Notes under the pieces: generated by a model
What the model was told of the DNA's origin: nothing
The model's input: only the letters and a program-made list of their open reading frames with translations
The model's database searches: none
Part shown: one piece after another, positions 1 to 8,289 of the stretch
Layout: each line of letters opens with the position of its first letter
Numbering within the stretch: the first letter of the stretch is position 1
From: an uncultured Ruminococcus sp.
Lineage (GTDB): Bacteria; Bacillota; Clostridia; Oscillospirales; Ruminococcaceae
Assembly: GCA_947178195.1 (NCBI GenBank)
Contig: CAMWXM010000070.1
Coordinates: forward strand, 1-12,196
Length of the DNA stretch: 12,196 nucleotides
Reading direction: 5' to 3'
Made by a program: the position numbers and the translations under genes

Positions 1-38
1 AATCCTATTATATTATATACTATTTTGGAGGAATTATT

Positions 39-1343
39 ATGTTTTGTCCAGAGTGCGGTCATAAAAATAAAGATGAAAATAAATTTTGTATTGGTTGCGG
101 AAAGCTGCTTGAGCAAGGAAAGCCGAATGTCCGTTTTGCAGATGTCAGTACTCCTACTGTGACTGTGGAAAAAGATAATACAGAGACGCTTTTGAAGCGT
201 ATGTTTGTTTTTCTGGAGGACGGGAACTGGCAAAAAGCAGATGAATACTGCGAAAAGGTACTTGACCTTGATCCAGAGTGTGCACAGGCTTATTTGGGAA
301 AAATGATGGTTGAAATGAAAATCAGAAAAAAATCAGATATATCCAAATCCGAATTTTATGGCAAATCTGTTAATTATAGTAAAATGGTGAAATATGCGGA
401 TTATAATTTTAAAAATGAAATAATGTCGTTTAACAAGTGTTGGCTTTACAACTGGGCAGAAAGCATAAGAATACATAGTAAAAGTGAAAACGAGTTTTTA
501 AAAGCGGAAGCCATTTTTCTTTATCTTGATGATTTTCTTGATTCAAAAAATAAGGCTTACCAGTGCCAAAAACATTATACATGCGAAATTGAACCAGGAG
601 TGTGTCCCGACTGCGGATATCATAATAACTCTTCAAGCAGCAGATGTATTAAGTGTGGAAAACAGCTGAATGAGGATACTCAGACTTCCCAGACAAATAG
701 TTATAGTCAGATATCAGACAATATTTCATCTGAAATAAAATCCTCTGCTCAATCTGTAAATTCAAACCATGAAAATAATTTTCTCTCAAAAGGTAATGAA
801 CAAAATCAATCTTTTTATCAAAATAATAATTTTTACGAAGCAAATTCTTATATGACATCTAAAAAGCAAATTTACACCAAAGACGCTCAGATAAAAAGAA
901 TTGTCATAGGAATTGTGGCAATAGTGGTTTCTCCTATTATTATGATTATGTCTTCTACTGCCGGTGTGTTGGGGGCAATTTTAAGTGTAAATACTATAGC
1001 TGGTATAACCGGTTTTTTAGCCAGTATATTTTTGCTTACAGGAGGTATTATTTCCATTGCAGCGAGAAAAAACAAGATTGGTGCTATAACATCGTCGGCA
1101 TTTTTATGTGCTGCCGCAGCAATAAGTTTTTTAGGAACGGGCGTATATACAAATTGGAATATATCCTTTTTTGATTTAAGAACATGGTCTTATGTAGCGT
1201 TTATTCTCGCTTCAACAGCAGTTGGCACTTTGGTTGAAAAAGAATGCCCTGAAGAAAAAAAGCAGTGTATTGAAAACTGGGTTTTAGAATCAATATTAGG
1301 TGTTGTGCTTGTCATTATAATTATTGCAACCATTAAAGGTTGA
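39..1343 (+). CDS. Double zinc-ribbon multi-pass membrane protein
   Basis: A 434-residue protein of unknown function. It opens with a zinc ribbon (C3, C6, C17, C20). Residues about 50-90 look like one helical TPR-like repeat (LEDGNWQKADEYCEKVLDLD). A second ribbon with identical spacing follows (C189, C192, C203, C206), then an Asn/Ser/Gln-rich linker, then about five hydrophobic segments from residue 288 to the end. The membrane part closely resembles that of the next gene, including a shared GGIISIAARK-type motif, so the two are paralogues. The ATG is set by GGAGG at 27-31 with a 7-base spacer. The ribbons are probably cytoplasmic and the linker flexible. It is the first visible member of a four-gene cluster; the promoter is probably upstream of the window. 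Zinc_ribbon_2-type families occur widely in Clostridia membrane proteins, but no molecular role is established here. Confidence 0.9.
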   Translation: MFCPECGHKNKDENKFCIGCGKLLEQGKPNVRFADVSTPTVTVEKDNTETLLKRMFVFLEDGNWQKADEYCEKVLDLDPECAQAYLGKMMVEMKIRKKSDISKSEFYGKSVNYSKMVKYADYNFKNEIMSFNKCWLYNWAESIRIHSKSENEFLKAEAIFLYLDDFLDSKNKAYQCQKHYTCEIEPGVCPDCGYHNNSSSSRCIKCGKQLNEDTQTSQTNSYSQISDNISSEIKSSAQSVNSNHENNFLSKGNEQNQSFYQNNNFYEANSYMTSKKQIYTKDAQIKRIVIGIVAIVVSPIIMIMSSTAGVLGAILSVNTIAGITGFLASIFLLTGGIISIAARKNKIGAITSSAFLCAAAAISFLGTGVYTNWNISFFDLRTWSYVAFILASTAVGTLVEKECPEEKKQCIENWVLESILGVVLVIIIIATIKG

Positions 1344-1375
1344 AATTAAAAAAATTATATAATAGGAGGAAGTTT

Positions 1376-2035
1376 ATGTTTTGTCCAAATTGCGGTTATG
1401 AAAATAATAATGAAAATAAGTTTTGTATGGAGTGTGGGAAAGATATAAGGCAGGAAACGAATGAATTTTCAAGTAATAGCCCAGAAAATAAAAATACAAG
1501 TCAAATCAAACAAAATGTCGGGGTAAATAATTATAACATGGTCAATCAGAGTTATTTGCATATGCCTATGACTACATCCATTAACAGTTGCAGCTATACA
1601 AAAGGCTCAAAAACAATTAGGTTAGTAATAGGTATAATTTCTATAGTATTATCGCTTGTTATTGTATTTCAGTCATGTGCGGCAGGAGTAGCAAATGCGT
1701 TTGTAAGTCCGGATTCAATGGATGGGACGGCAGGATTTTTTCTAAGTGTTTTTATGCTTACTTCAGGAATAATTTCAATTGCAGCACGAAAAACAAGAGG
1801 CGGTATAATAACAGCAGCTTCATTTTATTTATTTGGCGCAGTAATAGGAATTGCTAATGTGGGAATATTCAGAGATTTGTTGGTATGGTCAGTTATTTCA
1901 ATAATATTTGCAATACTTTTAACAATAAGTCTGACAATGAAAGTCGATAATATAAATTCAAATAAGTTTAGTTTAGACGTTATCGTTTTGGGAATAGCAA
2001 CAATAATTACTATAATAATTTCTGCTATTTTATAA
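1376..2035 (+). CDS. Zinc-ribbon multi-pass membrane protein
   Basis: A 219-residue protein of unknown function. Its zinc ribbon (C3, C6, C17, C20) is followed by an Asn/Ser-rich linker (about 25-78) and about five hydrophobic segments (81-103, 118-137, 143-163, 167-187, 201-219). It looks like a short version of the preceding gene, lacking the TPR-like part and second ribbon; the membrane portions align well. A longer reading from a TTG at 1340 overlaps the previous stop codon, but the ATG at 1376 is preferred. It has AGGAGG at 1364-1369 with a 6-base spacer, and it starts the protein at MFCPNCG exactly as in the three paralogues. It lies 32 bases after the previous gene, consistent with one operon. 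Confidence 0.88.
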   Translation: MFCPNCGYENNNENKFCMECGKDIRQETNEFSSNSPENKNTSQIKQNVGVNNYNMVNQSYLHMPMTTSINSCSYTKGSKTIRLVIGIISIVLSLVIVFQSCAAGVANAFVSPDSMDGTAGFFLSVFMLTSGIISIAARKTRGGIITAASFYLFGAVIGIANVGIFRDLLVWSVISIIFAILLTISLTMKVDNINSNKFSLDVIVLGIATIITIIISAIL

Positions 2036-2126
2036 AGAAGGTAATAATTTAAGATGTCGGATAAATGAAAATGAATTTTTAAGCATTTACAAAATAAGTT
2101 GATTAAATTAAAAAAGGAGGAGTTTT

Positions 2127-3923
2127 ATGTTTTGTCCAGAGTGCGGATATAAAAACAATAATGAAAACAAATTTTGCAGGGAGTGTGGAACGAGGTTGCC
2201 TCAGCAGTCTACGACATTTTCAGAGAATAATGTCCCTCAGACTATTACGCCAATTTACAGCGAAAGCCTTTCTGATTCTGTCACTATAAAAGGCAACCCC
2301 GAAAAACGGAAAAAAATTATTTTGTGCGGCTCAATTATCGGAGCGGTTATACTGATAGCTATAGTATTTTTATTTATTATAGGTGTCATGTCAGGAGGAG
2401 CAAAAAGTAACGGTTTTCAGGGTCGTATTGCCTCAGGCAGTATGTACACTATAGTATTAAATGATGACGGTACGGTAAATTCTTATTTAATGGAAGAATT
2501 AATGAAAAACGCCAGTAAGCGTACATTAATGGCTGCAATAGGTTTTGGACAATGCGATGTTTCAGAGTGGAAAGATATAACTGCGGTTTCAACGTCAAGG
2601 TTTTGTACTGTCGGACTCAAAAAGGACGGAGGTATTGTGGCTACCGGTGACGGCTGGATGGCTGAAGAAGTCTCACAGTGGAAGGATATAGCTGCTATTT
2701 CAGTATCAGATCAATGTGCAGCAGGAATAAAAAGGAATGGAACAGTTGTTACTACTAATGAAGAACTTGATATTTCAGGTTGGGAAAATATAGTCGATAT
2801 TTCAATTGGAGATAACTGTATTGCAGGAATTAAAAAAGACGGAACAGTGGTTTATGCCGTCGAGGGTGCTGATGGAACTCAAAAAATGTATTTAAATAAT
2901 TTAAATAATACTCTTTCTGATTGGAAGGATATTGTTGATATTGAAATTACAGACGGAGTTTTAAAAACTTTCCCCAATATTATTGCAGTTAGAAAAAACG
3001 GAACTGTTGCCACAGCTATTTTTAACGATAAAGAGTATGATTGGGTTTCGTCGGATAATTATTCAAATTGGAAAGATATAATTGATTTATCAAGCTATAT
3101 AGGTACAGGTTACTATAATGCTGGTCTCAAAAAGGACGGAACAGTAGTTACTAATAATGAAAACATGGACGTATCCGATTGGAAAGATATTGTTGCAATT
3201 TCAGCAGGAAAAAATTACATTGCAGGATTGAAAGAAGACGGTACGCTGGTAAGTACAGCTACGTTAATTGAATATGATAAATCTGCCGTAGATGAAATAA
3301 TCAATAGTGAATCTGATGATAAATCTGAAAATACGGCTGACAACGAAATTCTACCAGATACGGAAGCTGATGTAACAGTGGCTGCAACAGAGGCAGAGAC
3401 AAAAGAACCTGTAGACGATTTCGATTCTATCATTCCGGGAATTCATACAGGTATGACAGAAGACGAAATGCTCAATATTATGGGGTATGGTTTTAATTCG
3501 TTAATTACTCCGGAAGATGGTGAGTTTTATGACAGCAGAACCGATTATGAATATATACTTGACAGTATACCTATATTGAACTGTAATATGCCGGCGGTTA
3601 TGTTTTTTGAATTTAATGAACAGGGAAAATTATTTAACTTTGGTTATCATATCGGCTTTGATTCTCTCACATATTATTATGGTGAAACTGAATTAGTAAA
3701 TGAATATGATAGGATATATAATTTGATTGAAAGCAGTGGTATATCTTGGACGAACATTATAGATGATTATGAAGATACGGGCATCATTAGGGCATATTCA
3801 GGAAGTTTGAACAGCGGTAATGAGGAGTTATGGTTTGTAGTAGGTACTGATATGTGGAATAACAGCGGCATGAATCAAATTACAATGTCATGCAGTGATG
3901 AAACTTTATTTCCGTTATACTAA
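2127..3923 (+). CDS. Zinc-ribbon membrane-anchored protein with RCC1-like repeats
   Basis: A 598-residue protein. It has a zinc ribbon (C3, C6, C17, C20), a linker, a basic patch (EKRKK) and one membrane helix at about 64-88. Residues about 98-390 hold at least six imperfect repeats built on W-K-D-I ... A-G-L-K-K-D-G-T-V-V, the signature of RCC1-like beta-propeller blades. A Glu/Asp/Thr-rich spacer follows (about 395-428), then a C-terminal domain of about 165 residues opening with HTGMTEDEMLNIMG, which vaguely recalls SmpA/OmlA-like 'GMT..E' modules but is not identified. The single helix predicts ribbon inside, propeller and tail outside the cell (N-in topology inferred from the basic patch). 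RCC1-like propellers usually bind proteins or ligands. The start is set by AGGAGG at 2115-2120. The 91 bases before it hold no visible gene or terminator. Confidence 0.9.
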   Translation: MFCPECGYKNNNENKFCRECGTRLPQQSTTFSENNVPQTITPIYSESLSDSVTIKGNPEKRKKIILCGSIIGAVILIAIVFLFIIGVMSGGAKSNGFQGRIASGSMYTIVLNDDGTVNSYLMEELMKNASKRTLMAAIGFGQCDVSEWKDITAVSTSRFCTVGLKKDGGIVATGDGWMAEEVSQWKDIAAISVSDQCAAGIKRNGTVVTTNEELDISGWENIVDISIGDNCIAGIKKDGTVVYAVEGADGTQKMYLNNLNNTLSDWKDIVDIEITDGVLKTFPNIIAVRKNGTVATAIFNDKEYDWVSSDNYSNWKDIIDLSSYIGTGYYNAGLKKDGTVVTNNENMDVSDWKDIVAISAGKNYIAGLKEDGTLVSTATLIEYDKSAVDEIINSESDDKSENTADNEILPDTEADVTVAATEAETKEPVDDFDSIIPGIHTGMTEDEMLNIMGYGFNSLITPEDGEFYDSRTDYEYILDSIPILNCNMPAVMFFEFNEQGKLFNFGYHIGFDSLTYYYGETELVNEYDRIYNLIESSGISWTNIIDDYEDTGIIRAYSGSLNSGNEELWFVVGTDMWNNSGMNQITMSCSDETLFPLY

Positions 3924-3971
3924 TTTTATGTGAATATACTATAAAACAAGTAAAAAATTAGGAGGAATTTT

Positions 3972-5054
3972 ATGTTTTGTCCAGAGTGTGGATATAAAAA
4001 CAAAGATGAAAATAAGTTTTGTTTAAGTTGTGGAAAAGCTCTTGCACCACAAAAATCAACTGAAAAGCAGCCAGCTCCCGATTACGATCCGGTGTTTGAA
4101 GAAGAAAAAAGAAAAGATCAGATTTTAGAATCGGTCGCTCAGGCTATGTCTTTGGATACGCTGAAATCATATGGCGATGCGCTTAAGCTTTTAAATAGCA
4201 TAACCGACTGGAAAGATGCGAATGAACTGAAAAAACAGTGTGAAGAAAAAATAGAGGAACTACATAGAGAAAAGCTTATCTTAAGGAAAAAACGCATTAA
4301 ATTAGCAGTATTTATATCTGCTCCTATTGCAGTTTTACTTATCATAGCTGTAATTGTAGGGATTCTGATAACTCCAAAATTGAAATATGACGAAGCAACA
4401 GAATATTTAGATAATTCTGATTATTCCAAGGCAAGTGAAATTTTTGAGGAGATTAAGGAATATAAGGATTCCGCTACAGCTTTGAACTATATTTCGGCTT
4501 TAGATGGCAGTATTACTGACTATGATAAAAAAGTTGAAATTTTAGAATCCCTTGGAGATTACAGAGATTCGGCAAAAATTTTGCTTGACCTAAAATATGA
4601 AAAAGCAGCTGAATTTGCTGCGGATAAAAATTATCTTGAAGCGGTAAATCTTATAGACAGTCTGGGAGATTACGGCGATCCAGATAATATAAAACAGAAT
4701 ATCTATAAAACAGCTGTTGAGTATTTTGATAATCGTAAGTTCTCGGAAGCGACTGAAATATTCTTGATACTTGGTAAGTATGAGGATTCAAATGAATACA
4801 TTGAAAAAATATACAATCAGGCAGGAACTTATTTTGAAGATAAAAAATATAACTATGCAGCAGCAGTATATATGTGTCTTGGAGGTTATAAGGACAGCAA
4901 GGACAAGGTTGAAGAGCTTTATAAAAAGTGTCTTGATTACATTGCAAAAGAAAAATATACCGATGCGATTCCAATTTTAAAAAATTTGAAAGATTACGAG
5001 GATTCAGAAAGTAAATCAGAAGGAAATATACAATATGGCATTGAATTTTATTGA
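3972..5054 (+). CDS. Zinc-ribbon TPR-like membrane protein, N-terminal part of a frameshifted gene
   Basis: This 360-residue frame carries a zinc ribbon (C3, C6, C17, C20), a charged helical region (about 40-108), a membrane helix (about 110-133) and then a run of TPR-like helical repeats ending in Y-[KER]-D-S (units of about 35-40 residues, for example IKEYKDSA, LGDYRDSA, LGKYEDSN, LGGYKDSK, LKDYEDSE). The repeats should face the cell exterior. The frame ends abruptly in the middle of a repeat, and the next frame resumes the same repeat at once, so this is the front part of an original gene of about 616 residues (3972-5823). The ATG follows AGGAGG with a 6-base spacer, 48 bases after the previous gene. 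If the frameshift is real, the product is a truncated membrane protein lacking the SH3b and tail domains. Confidence 0.8.
   Translation: MFCPECGYKNKDENKFCLSCGKALAPQKSTEKQPAPDYDPVFEEEKRKDQILESVAQAMSLDTLKSYGDALKLLNSITDWKDANELKKQCEEKIEELHREKLILRKKRIKLAVFISAPIAVLLIIAVIVGILITPKLKYDEATEYLDNSDYSKASEIFEEIKEYKDSATALNYISALDGSITDYDKKVEILESLGDYRDSAKILLDLKYEKAAEFAADKNYLEAVNLIDSLGDYGDPDNIKQNIYKTAVEYFDNRKFSEATEIFLILGKYEDSNEYIEKIYNQAGTYFEDKKYNYAAAVYMCLGGYKDSKDKVEELYKKCLDYIAKEKYTDAIPILKNLKDYEDSESKSEGNIQYGIEFY
5008..5010 (+). other. Probable one-base insertion (frameshift site)
   Basis: Removing one A from the AAA run here joins the two frames as ...YEDSE-VNQKEIYNMALNF... The spacing from the YxDS motif to the following Tyr then equals that of the neighbouring repeat YKDSKDKVEELY exactly. 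This supports a single-base insertion, either a real mutation or a sequencing error, rather than two separate genes. Confidence 0.7.
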
Positions 5055-5823
5055 AGATAAAAAATATGATAATGCGATTAAAATTTTTGAGAAGTTCGGG
5101 AAGTATAAAGAAGCGGAAAGTAAGCTGAGCGAAATTATCGAGCTTCAAAATAAAGAGAAATATAATAAAGCCGTAAAGCTTGGCAAAGACGGTAAATATG
5201 ACGATGCAATAAAACTGTTTGAAGAACTTGGAGATTACAGTGATTCAAAAAGTCAAATTTCGGAAATGAAGAAAAAAAGAGACGCTGATACTTATGAAAT
5301 GAAGGGTACTACTGCATGGGTTGTAATTGACAATGGATATTTAAATGTGAGAAAAACTGCAAACTCTGACGCAGCGTCTGTTGGTAAATTATATAATGGC
5401 GATGAAGTAACTATTCAGGCTACCAGCAGCAATGGAAAATGGTATAAGGTTACGTCGGGCAGTATTATGGGTTACTGCTCGGTGAATTATATATCGACTT
5501 CCAAGCCAATAGCAAACATTTCGGGTTCGTGGATAGAAACCGAAATAAATATGCCTCACTTTATGGAAATTACCGATCTTGGAAACAATTATTTTTATGT
5601 AGAAATTCATTGCGACGGAGATAACTTCACTTGGACTTTCTCAGGTGAATATGACTATAAAACAGGTTTACTTAATTATATCGATGGAATATGTACAACT
5701 AAATATGATGGAACTACTACACAAAATACAAATCTTTCTGGAACATTAAGCTATAGCAATGGATACATATATTGGTCATTTCCTGCTAACGGTAATAGAA
5801 TATTCGAGTTTGAAAGAAGATAA
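5035..5823 (+). CDS. TPR-like/SH3b C-terminal part of the frameshifted zinc-ribbon protein
   Basis: This frame continues the interrupted gene. Residues 1-85 carry two more TPR-like repeats (NFIEDKKYDNAIKIFEKFGK; LGKDGKYDDAIKLFEELGDY). Residues about 91-153 form a bacterial SH3 domain with the typical GYLNVRKTANSDAASVGKL core and a W-Y-K-V strand. Residues about 160-262 are a beta-rich tail (SGSWIET ... FTWTFSGEYDY ... SYSNGYIYWSF) suggestive of a lipocalin-like barrel; this last point is a guess. SH3b domains commonly bind cell-wall peptides or act as extracellular ligand modules. No ribosome binding site precedes the ATG at 5035, and in-frame reading is open upstream, so independent translation is unlikely. 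Treat it as the rear half of the gene starting at 3972. Confidence 0.72.
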   Translation: MALNFIEDKKYDNAIKIFEKFGKYKEAESKLSEIIELQNKEKYNKAVKLGKDGKYDDAIKLFEELGDYSDSKSQISEMKKKRDADTYEMKGTTAWVVIDNGYLNVRKTANSDAASVGKLYNGDEVTIQATSSNGKWYKVTSGSIMGYCSVNYISTSKPIANISGSWIETEINMPHFMEITDLGNNYFYVEIHCDGDNFTWTFSGEYDYKTGLLNYIDGICTTKYDGTTTQNTNLSGTLSYSNGYIYWSFPANGNRIFEFERR

Positions 5824-5850
5824 TGTTTTCAAAACTTGTATCAAATTAAC

Positions 5851-5890
5851 AAAAACCTGATAAGGCTCATGAAGTCTTATCAGGTTTTTT
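5851..5890 (+). terminator. Rho-independent terminator, probably bidirectional
   Basis: The stem AACCTGATAAG (5854-5864) pairs perfectly with CTTATCAGGTT (5876-5886) around an 11-base loop, followed by a run of T residues. On the opposite strand the hairpin is also followed by five T residues, so it can stop transcription from both sides. It lies 28 bases after the last zinc-ribbon frame. Confidence 0.92.
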
Positions 5891-6237
5891 ATTGACTAAA
5901 AACTTTCCATCACAAATAATAAAAAGTGCAAGCGAGAGCCTAGAATGAATTGTGTAAAACTATAAAATCGACAAAAATTGCCAATGTCATTATATCACAA
6001 AAAATACAGAGGTAACAATGAGCGTATTAAGCTAAGGCTGGATGGTTTGTTTCCGGAATGCTGTGGCATAATAAAAGGGTCTGATTTTTAAAGTGTGTTT
6101 TATAGATTCAACCAGATCATATCCAACAACCGATTATACTAATCTCAAATAATAATGTCACTTTCAGAATGGCAATAAGCATAACAAAACATTAGAGCAC
6201 CAAACGATATTTTACACTGAAATATAATGCCGATTTA
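5891..6237. other. Intergenic region with decayed sequence
   Basis: No intact gene is visible. On the + strand a 36-codon frame from 5984 (MSLYHKKYRGNNERIKLRLD...) and a later short frame containing FIDSTRSYPTTDYTN look protein-like. They are broken by stops and lack ribosome binding sites, so they may be remnants. On the - strand an extended -10 box (TGATATAAT; TATAAT at 5989-5994) has a weak TTGTTA -35 box 18 bases upstream. It would yield only a transcript of about 120 bases ending at the terminator. Confidence 0.4.
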
Positions 6238-6695
6238 ATTTAGGATTAGTATTATATTTCTTTGTGGCAATTGGAAAATGAGTGCCTTGCTGTTTATTCG
6301 AACGGGTAAATGTGCTTTTCAAAGCAGTTTTTCTACCTTAGAAACATCACTGCTATTCTCCTTTATGGAATAGAAATGATTAAGGATAGCCATAAAGATT
6401 AACGTAAAAGTGGTAATCTTTGTTGACCGTCAACTAATTCGTACTCAGTATATGAATTTTTTACATTAGCTTTAGTCCTTATAGAAAAAGTGCCTGCAAA
6501 CAGCAACATATTATTGCCAGAAGCTGAGTTGTCGAATTTGTTGTATATTTTAAATAATTCGTCTATATCAGACGAAAGCTAATTAACTTCTTTTTCTGTC
6601 CAGCCATACGGTCTTTGATATATAGGTATAGAACATCTACCTTTAAATGTATCCTCCAATGTTCATTCTTCAGCATCTAAATATTTATCGTTCAT
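6238..6695 (-). pseudogene. DUF262-family (GmrS-like) protein, decayed N-terminal fragment
   Basis: Reading from the ATG at 6695-6693, the translation shows hallmark DUF262 segments: IPIYQRPYGWTEKEVN, SSDIDELFKIYNKF, and YELVDGQQR followed, after a one-base deletion near 6413-6415, by LTTFTLIFMAILNHFYSIKE, and finally FQLPQRN. It is interrupted by TGA at 6663-6665, TAG at 6579-6581, the frameshift, and TGA at 6319-6321, and the remaining two thirds of a normal DUF262 protein is absent. DUF262 proteins carry a ParB/sulfiredoxin-like nucleotide-hydrolysing fold and occur in modification-dependent restriction enzymes such as GmrSD. The ATG lies two bases after the stop of the upstream endonuclease, whose last codons supply a GGAG ribosome site. 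It was therefore the fifth, coupled gene of the restriction-modification operon. Confidence 0.82.
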
Positions 6696-6697
6696 TT

Positions 6698-8275
6698 TTA
6701 TTTCTCCACAGAAACGAAGTCCACAATTTTCACAACTTCTCCAAGTTTCTCTATAAACTTCTTAATATTCATCGTTACAATATCAACATTATACTGGAAC
6801 TTAGAGAATTTTGCCATATAGATTGTATCGGCATGAAGCGTAGGAGCAATGAAAATAGTGAATACCTTTGTGTTGGGATATTTCTCTATAGCTTCACTCA
6901 GATGCCTTGTAATTGCAGGCATTTCATTAGTAGCCTGAGTTCTTGCCTGCATAAGAGTTACTTCTACAAGTGGATTGCAGTCCTTATCGAAACATTCAAT
7001 ATCTGCCATTCCACCTGCTGCGGTAAATGTTGGAATTCCTTCATCGTCTGATTTATAATTTGGTCTTATGATGAGATCTTTGAAATGCTGTTTCAGGGCT
7101 ATACTTACAAGAAATTCAAATCTTGTAGGTTTATCAATGATACGAAGTGTAGGATCGTGACTTTCTTTCCTGGAGCAAGTAATATTAAGCTCATTGTATA
7201 TAAAATCTTTATTGTGGTTTTCTGCCCACTCTTTAATTGTTTTTTCTTTGATAGATTTCATGCTCATAGGCCCTTGGTGCTGGATACTAAGTATATGAGG
7301 ATCAATACTGCCCATATACTTGAAGTAGTCTTTTTTAGTGCTAAAAGAATCAAATACGCTGTAATTTCGTATTACATATTCTATCCGCTCGGCTTCAAAG
7401 GAGTTGAAATCTACAAAACGACCATTTCCCCTTATTGAAATCAGACCTGTAATACGCATCTTTCGTATAAATTCATCAACAGCTTCACCTGTTATCTGAT
7501 TTATCTTGAATCTGTTTTTCTTAGTAGAATCAGCATTTAACAATTGCATACAACGGTCATACATTACTTCATCACCATAAGTGAAACGGTGCTTCTTTCT
7601 GAACTCTTTTACAGTCTGATATAATGCTTTCGCGTCATTATCGGGCCAGCAGATTATTATTGACAATTCGCTTATAAATACGCCTGAATTTCCTTCTTCG
7701 GGATCGTCCTTTAATAGTTTGATAAGGTTCAGAAGAAGAGGTAAAGGAGCATTAATATTTGAATTTTTGCGAAACGGATTATTGGTTTGATATTTCATTA
7801 AGGCATTAAGAAAGACGTTCTGTATCTTGTTATCATTCTTAGGAACTTCTCTGACTGCGTCAATGAGCATATGTCCCGTTGTGGATATTTCAATCGGAGT
7901 TTCCATGGCATAGTAAATAAATCCGAATTCCATAGGCAATTTGTACCATGTGTCAAATCTTGAAGGCCAGCCTGCCTTAAATCCAGCTTCCTTATGATGC
8001 TGTGGGCTGTTCTTTATTATAAATTCGGTGTCATCAACCGAGAAATTATTATCACTGTTATATATTGCTTTAAGGCGAGGATTAGTTCCGATAAACGTAG
8101 GTTTATATAATTTCTGTGATATGAGTTTAACTGCTACTTCGTGTATAATCTGTTCTGTCAATATTTGTCCTTCAAAAGGAAGAATGCAATTTAGAAAATC
8201 CGCAATTCTCGCAGGATTTCTCATAGTTGTTGAAAACGAAAGAGGCTTAAATTCTTTCTTACGCTCATTTGCCAT
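6698..8275 (-). CDS. AlwI/Nt.BspD6I-family Type IIS restriction endonuclease, large subunit
   Basis: A 525-residue nuclease. The N-terminal part (about 10-370) opens with SFSTTMRNPARIADFLN, typical of AlwI-family DNA-recognition regions. The C-terminal part (about 380-525) is the cleavage domain: E387 (RFEFL), D425 (GGMADIE), E438 (LVEVT) and E451 (NEMPAITRHL). The spacings (38, 13, 13) equal those of E418, D456, E469 and E482 in N.BstNBI/Nt.BspD6I as I recall that sequence, so the active site looks intact. Family members recognise short asymmetric sites and cut, or nick, a few bases away; some need a small second subunit to cut both strands. The start is supported by GGAG with a 6-base spacer, and it begins 14 bases after the small-subunit gene. 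The length is somewhat below N.BstNBI (about 600). The recognition sequence cannot be read from the protein. Confidence 0.9.
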   Translation of the reverse strand: MANERKKEFKPLSFSTTMRNPARIADFLNCILPFEGQILTEQIIHEVAVKLISQKLYKPTFIGTNPRLKAIYNSDNNFSVDDTEFIIKNSPQHHKEAGFKAGWPSRFDTWYKLPMEFGFIYYAMETPIEISTTGHMLIDAVREVPKNDNKIQNVFLNALMKYQTNNPFRKNSNINAPLPLLLNLIKLLKDDPEEGNSGVFISELSIIICWPDNDAKALYQTVKEFRKKHRFTYGDEVMYDRCMQLLNADSTKKNRFKINQITGEAVDEFIRKMRITGLISIRGNGRFVDFNSFEAERIEYVIRNYSVFDSFSTKKDYFKYMGSIDPHILSIQHQGPMSMKSIKEKTIKEWAENHNKDFIYNELNITCSRKESHDPTLRIIDKPTRFEFLVSIALKQHFKDLIIRPNYKSDDEGIPTFTAAGGMADIECFDKDCNPLVEVTLMQARTQATNEMPAITRHLSEAIEKYPNTKVFTIFIAPTLHADTIYMAKFSKFQYNVDIVTMNIKKFIEKLGEVVKIVDFVSVEK

Positions 8276-8289
8276 ATAGTTCTCCTTTT

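Noticed and set aside
1340..1375. Twelve extra N-terminal residues for the second zinc-ribbon protein (TTG start)
   Set aside because: There is no ribosome site before the TTG, and the three paralogues all begin at MFCP.
5008..5020. Programmed ribosomal frameshift in the fourth zinc-ribbon gene
   Set aside because: No slippery heptamer, stimulatory hairpin or internal ribosome-like site is visible in the correct position; a simple insertion explains it.
4651..5148. 165-codon open frame on the - strand
   Set aside because: It lies wholly opposite the TPR-like repeats, has a repetitive low-complexity product mirroring them, and lacks a ribosome site.
6647..7438. Two open frames on the + strand (6647-7051 and 7085-7438)
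   Set aside because: Both are antisense to the well-supported endonuclease gene and their products show no recognisable motif.
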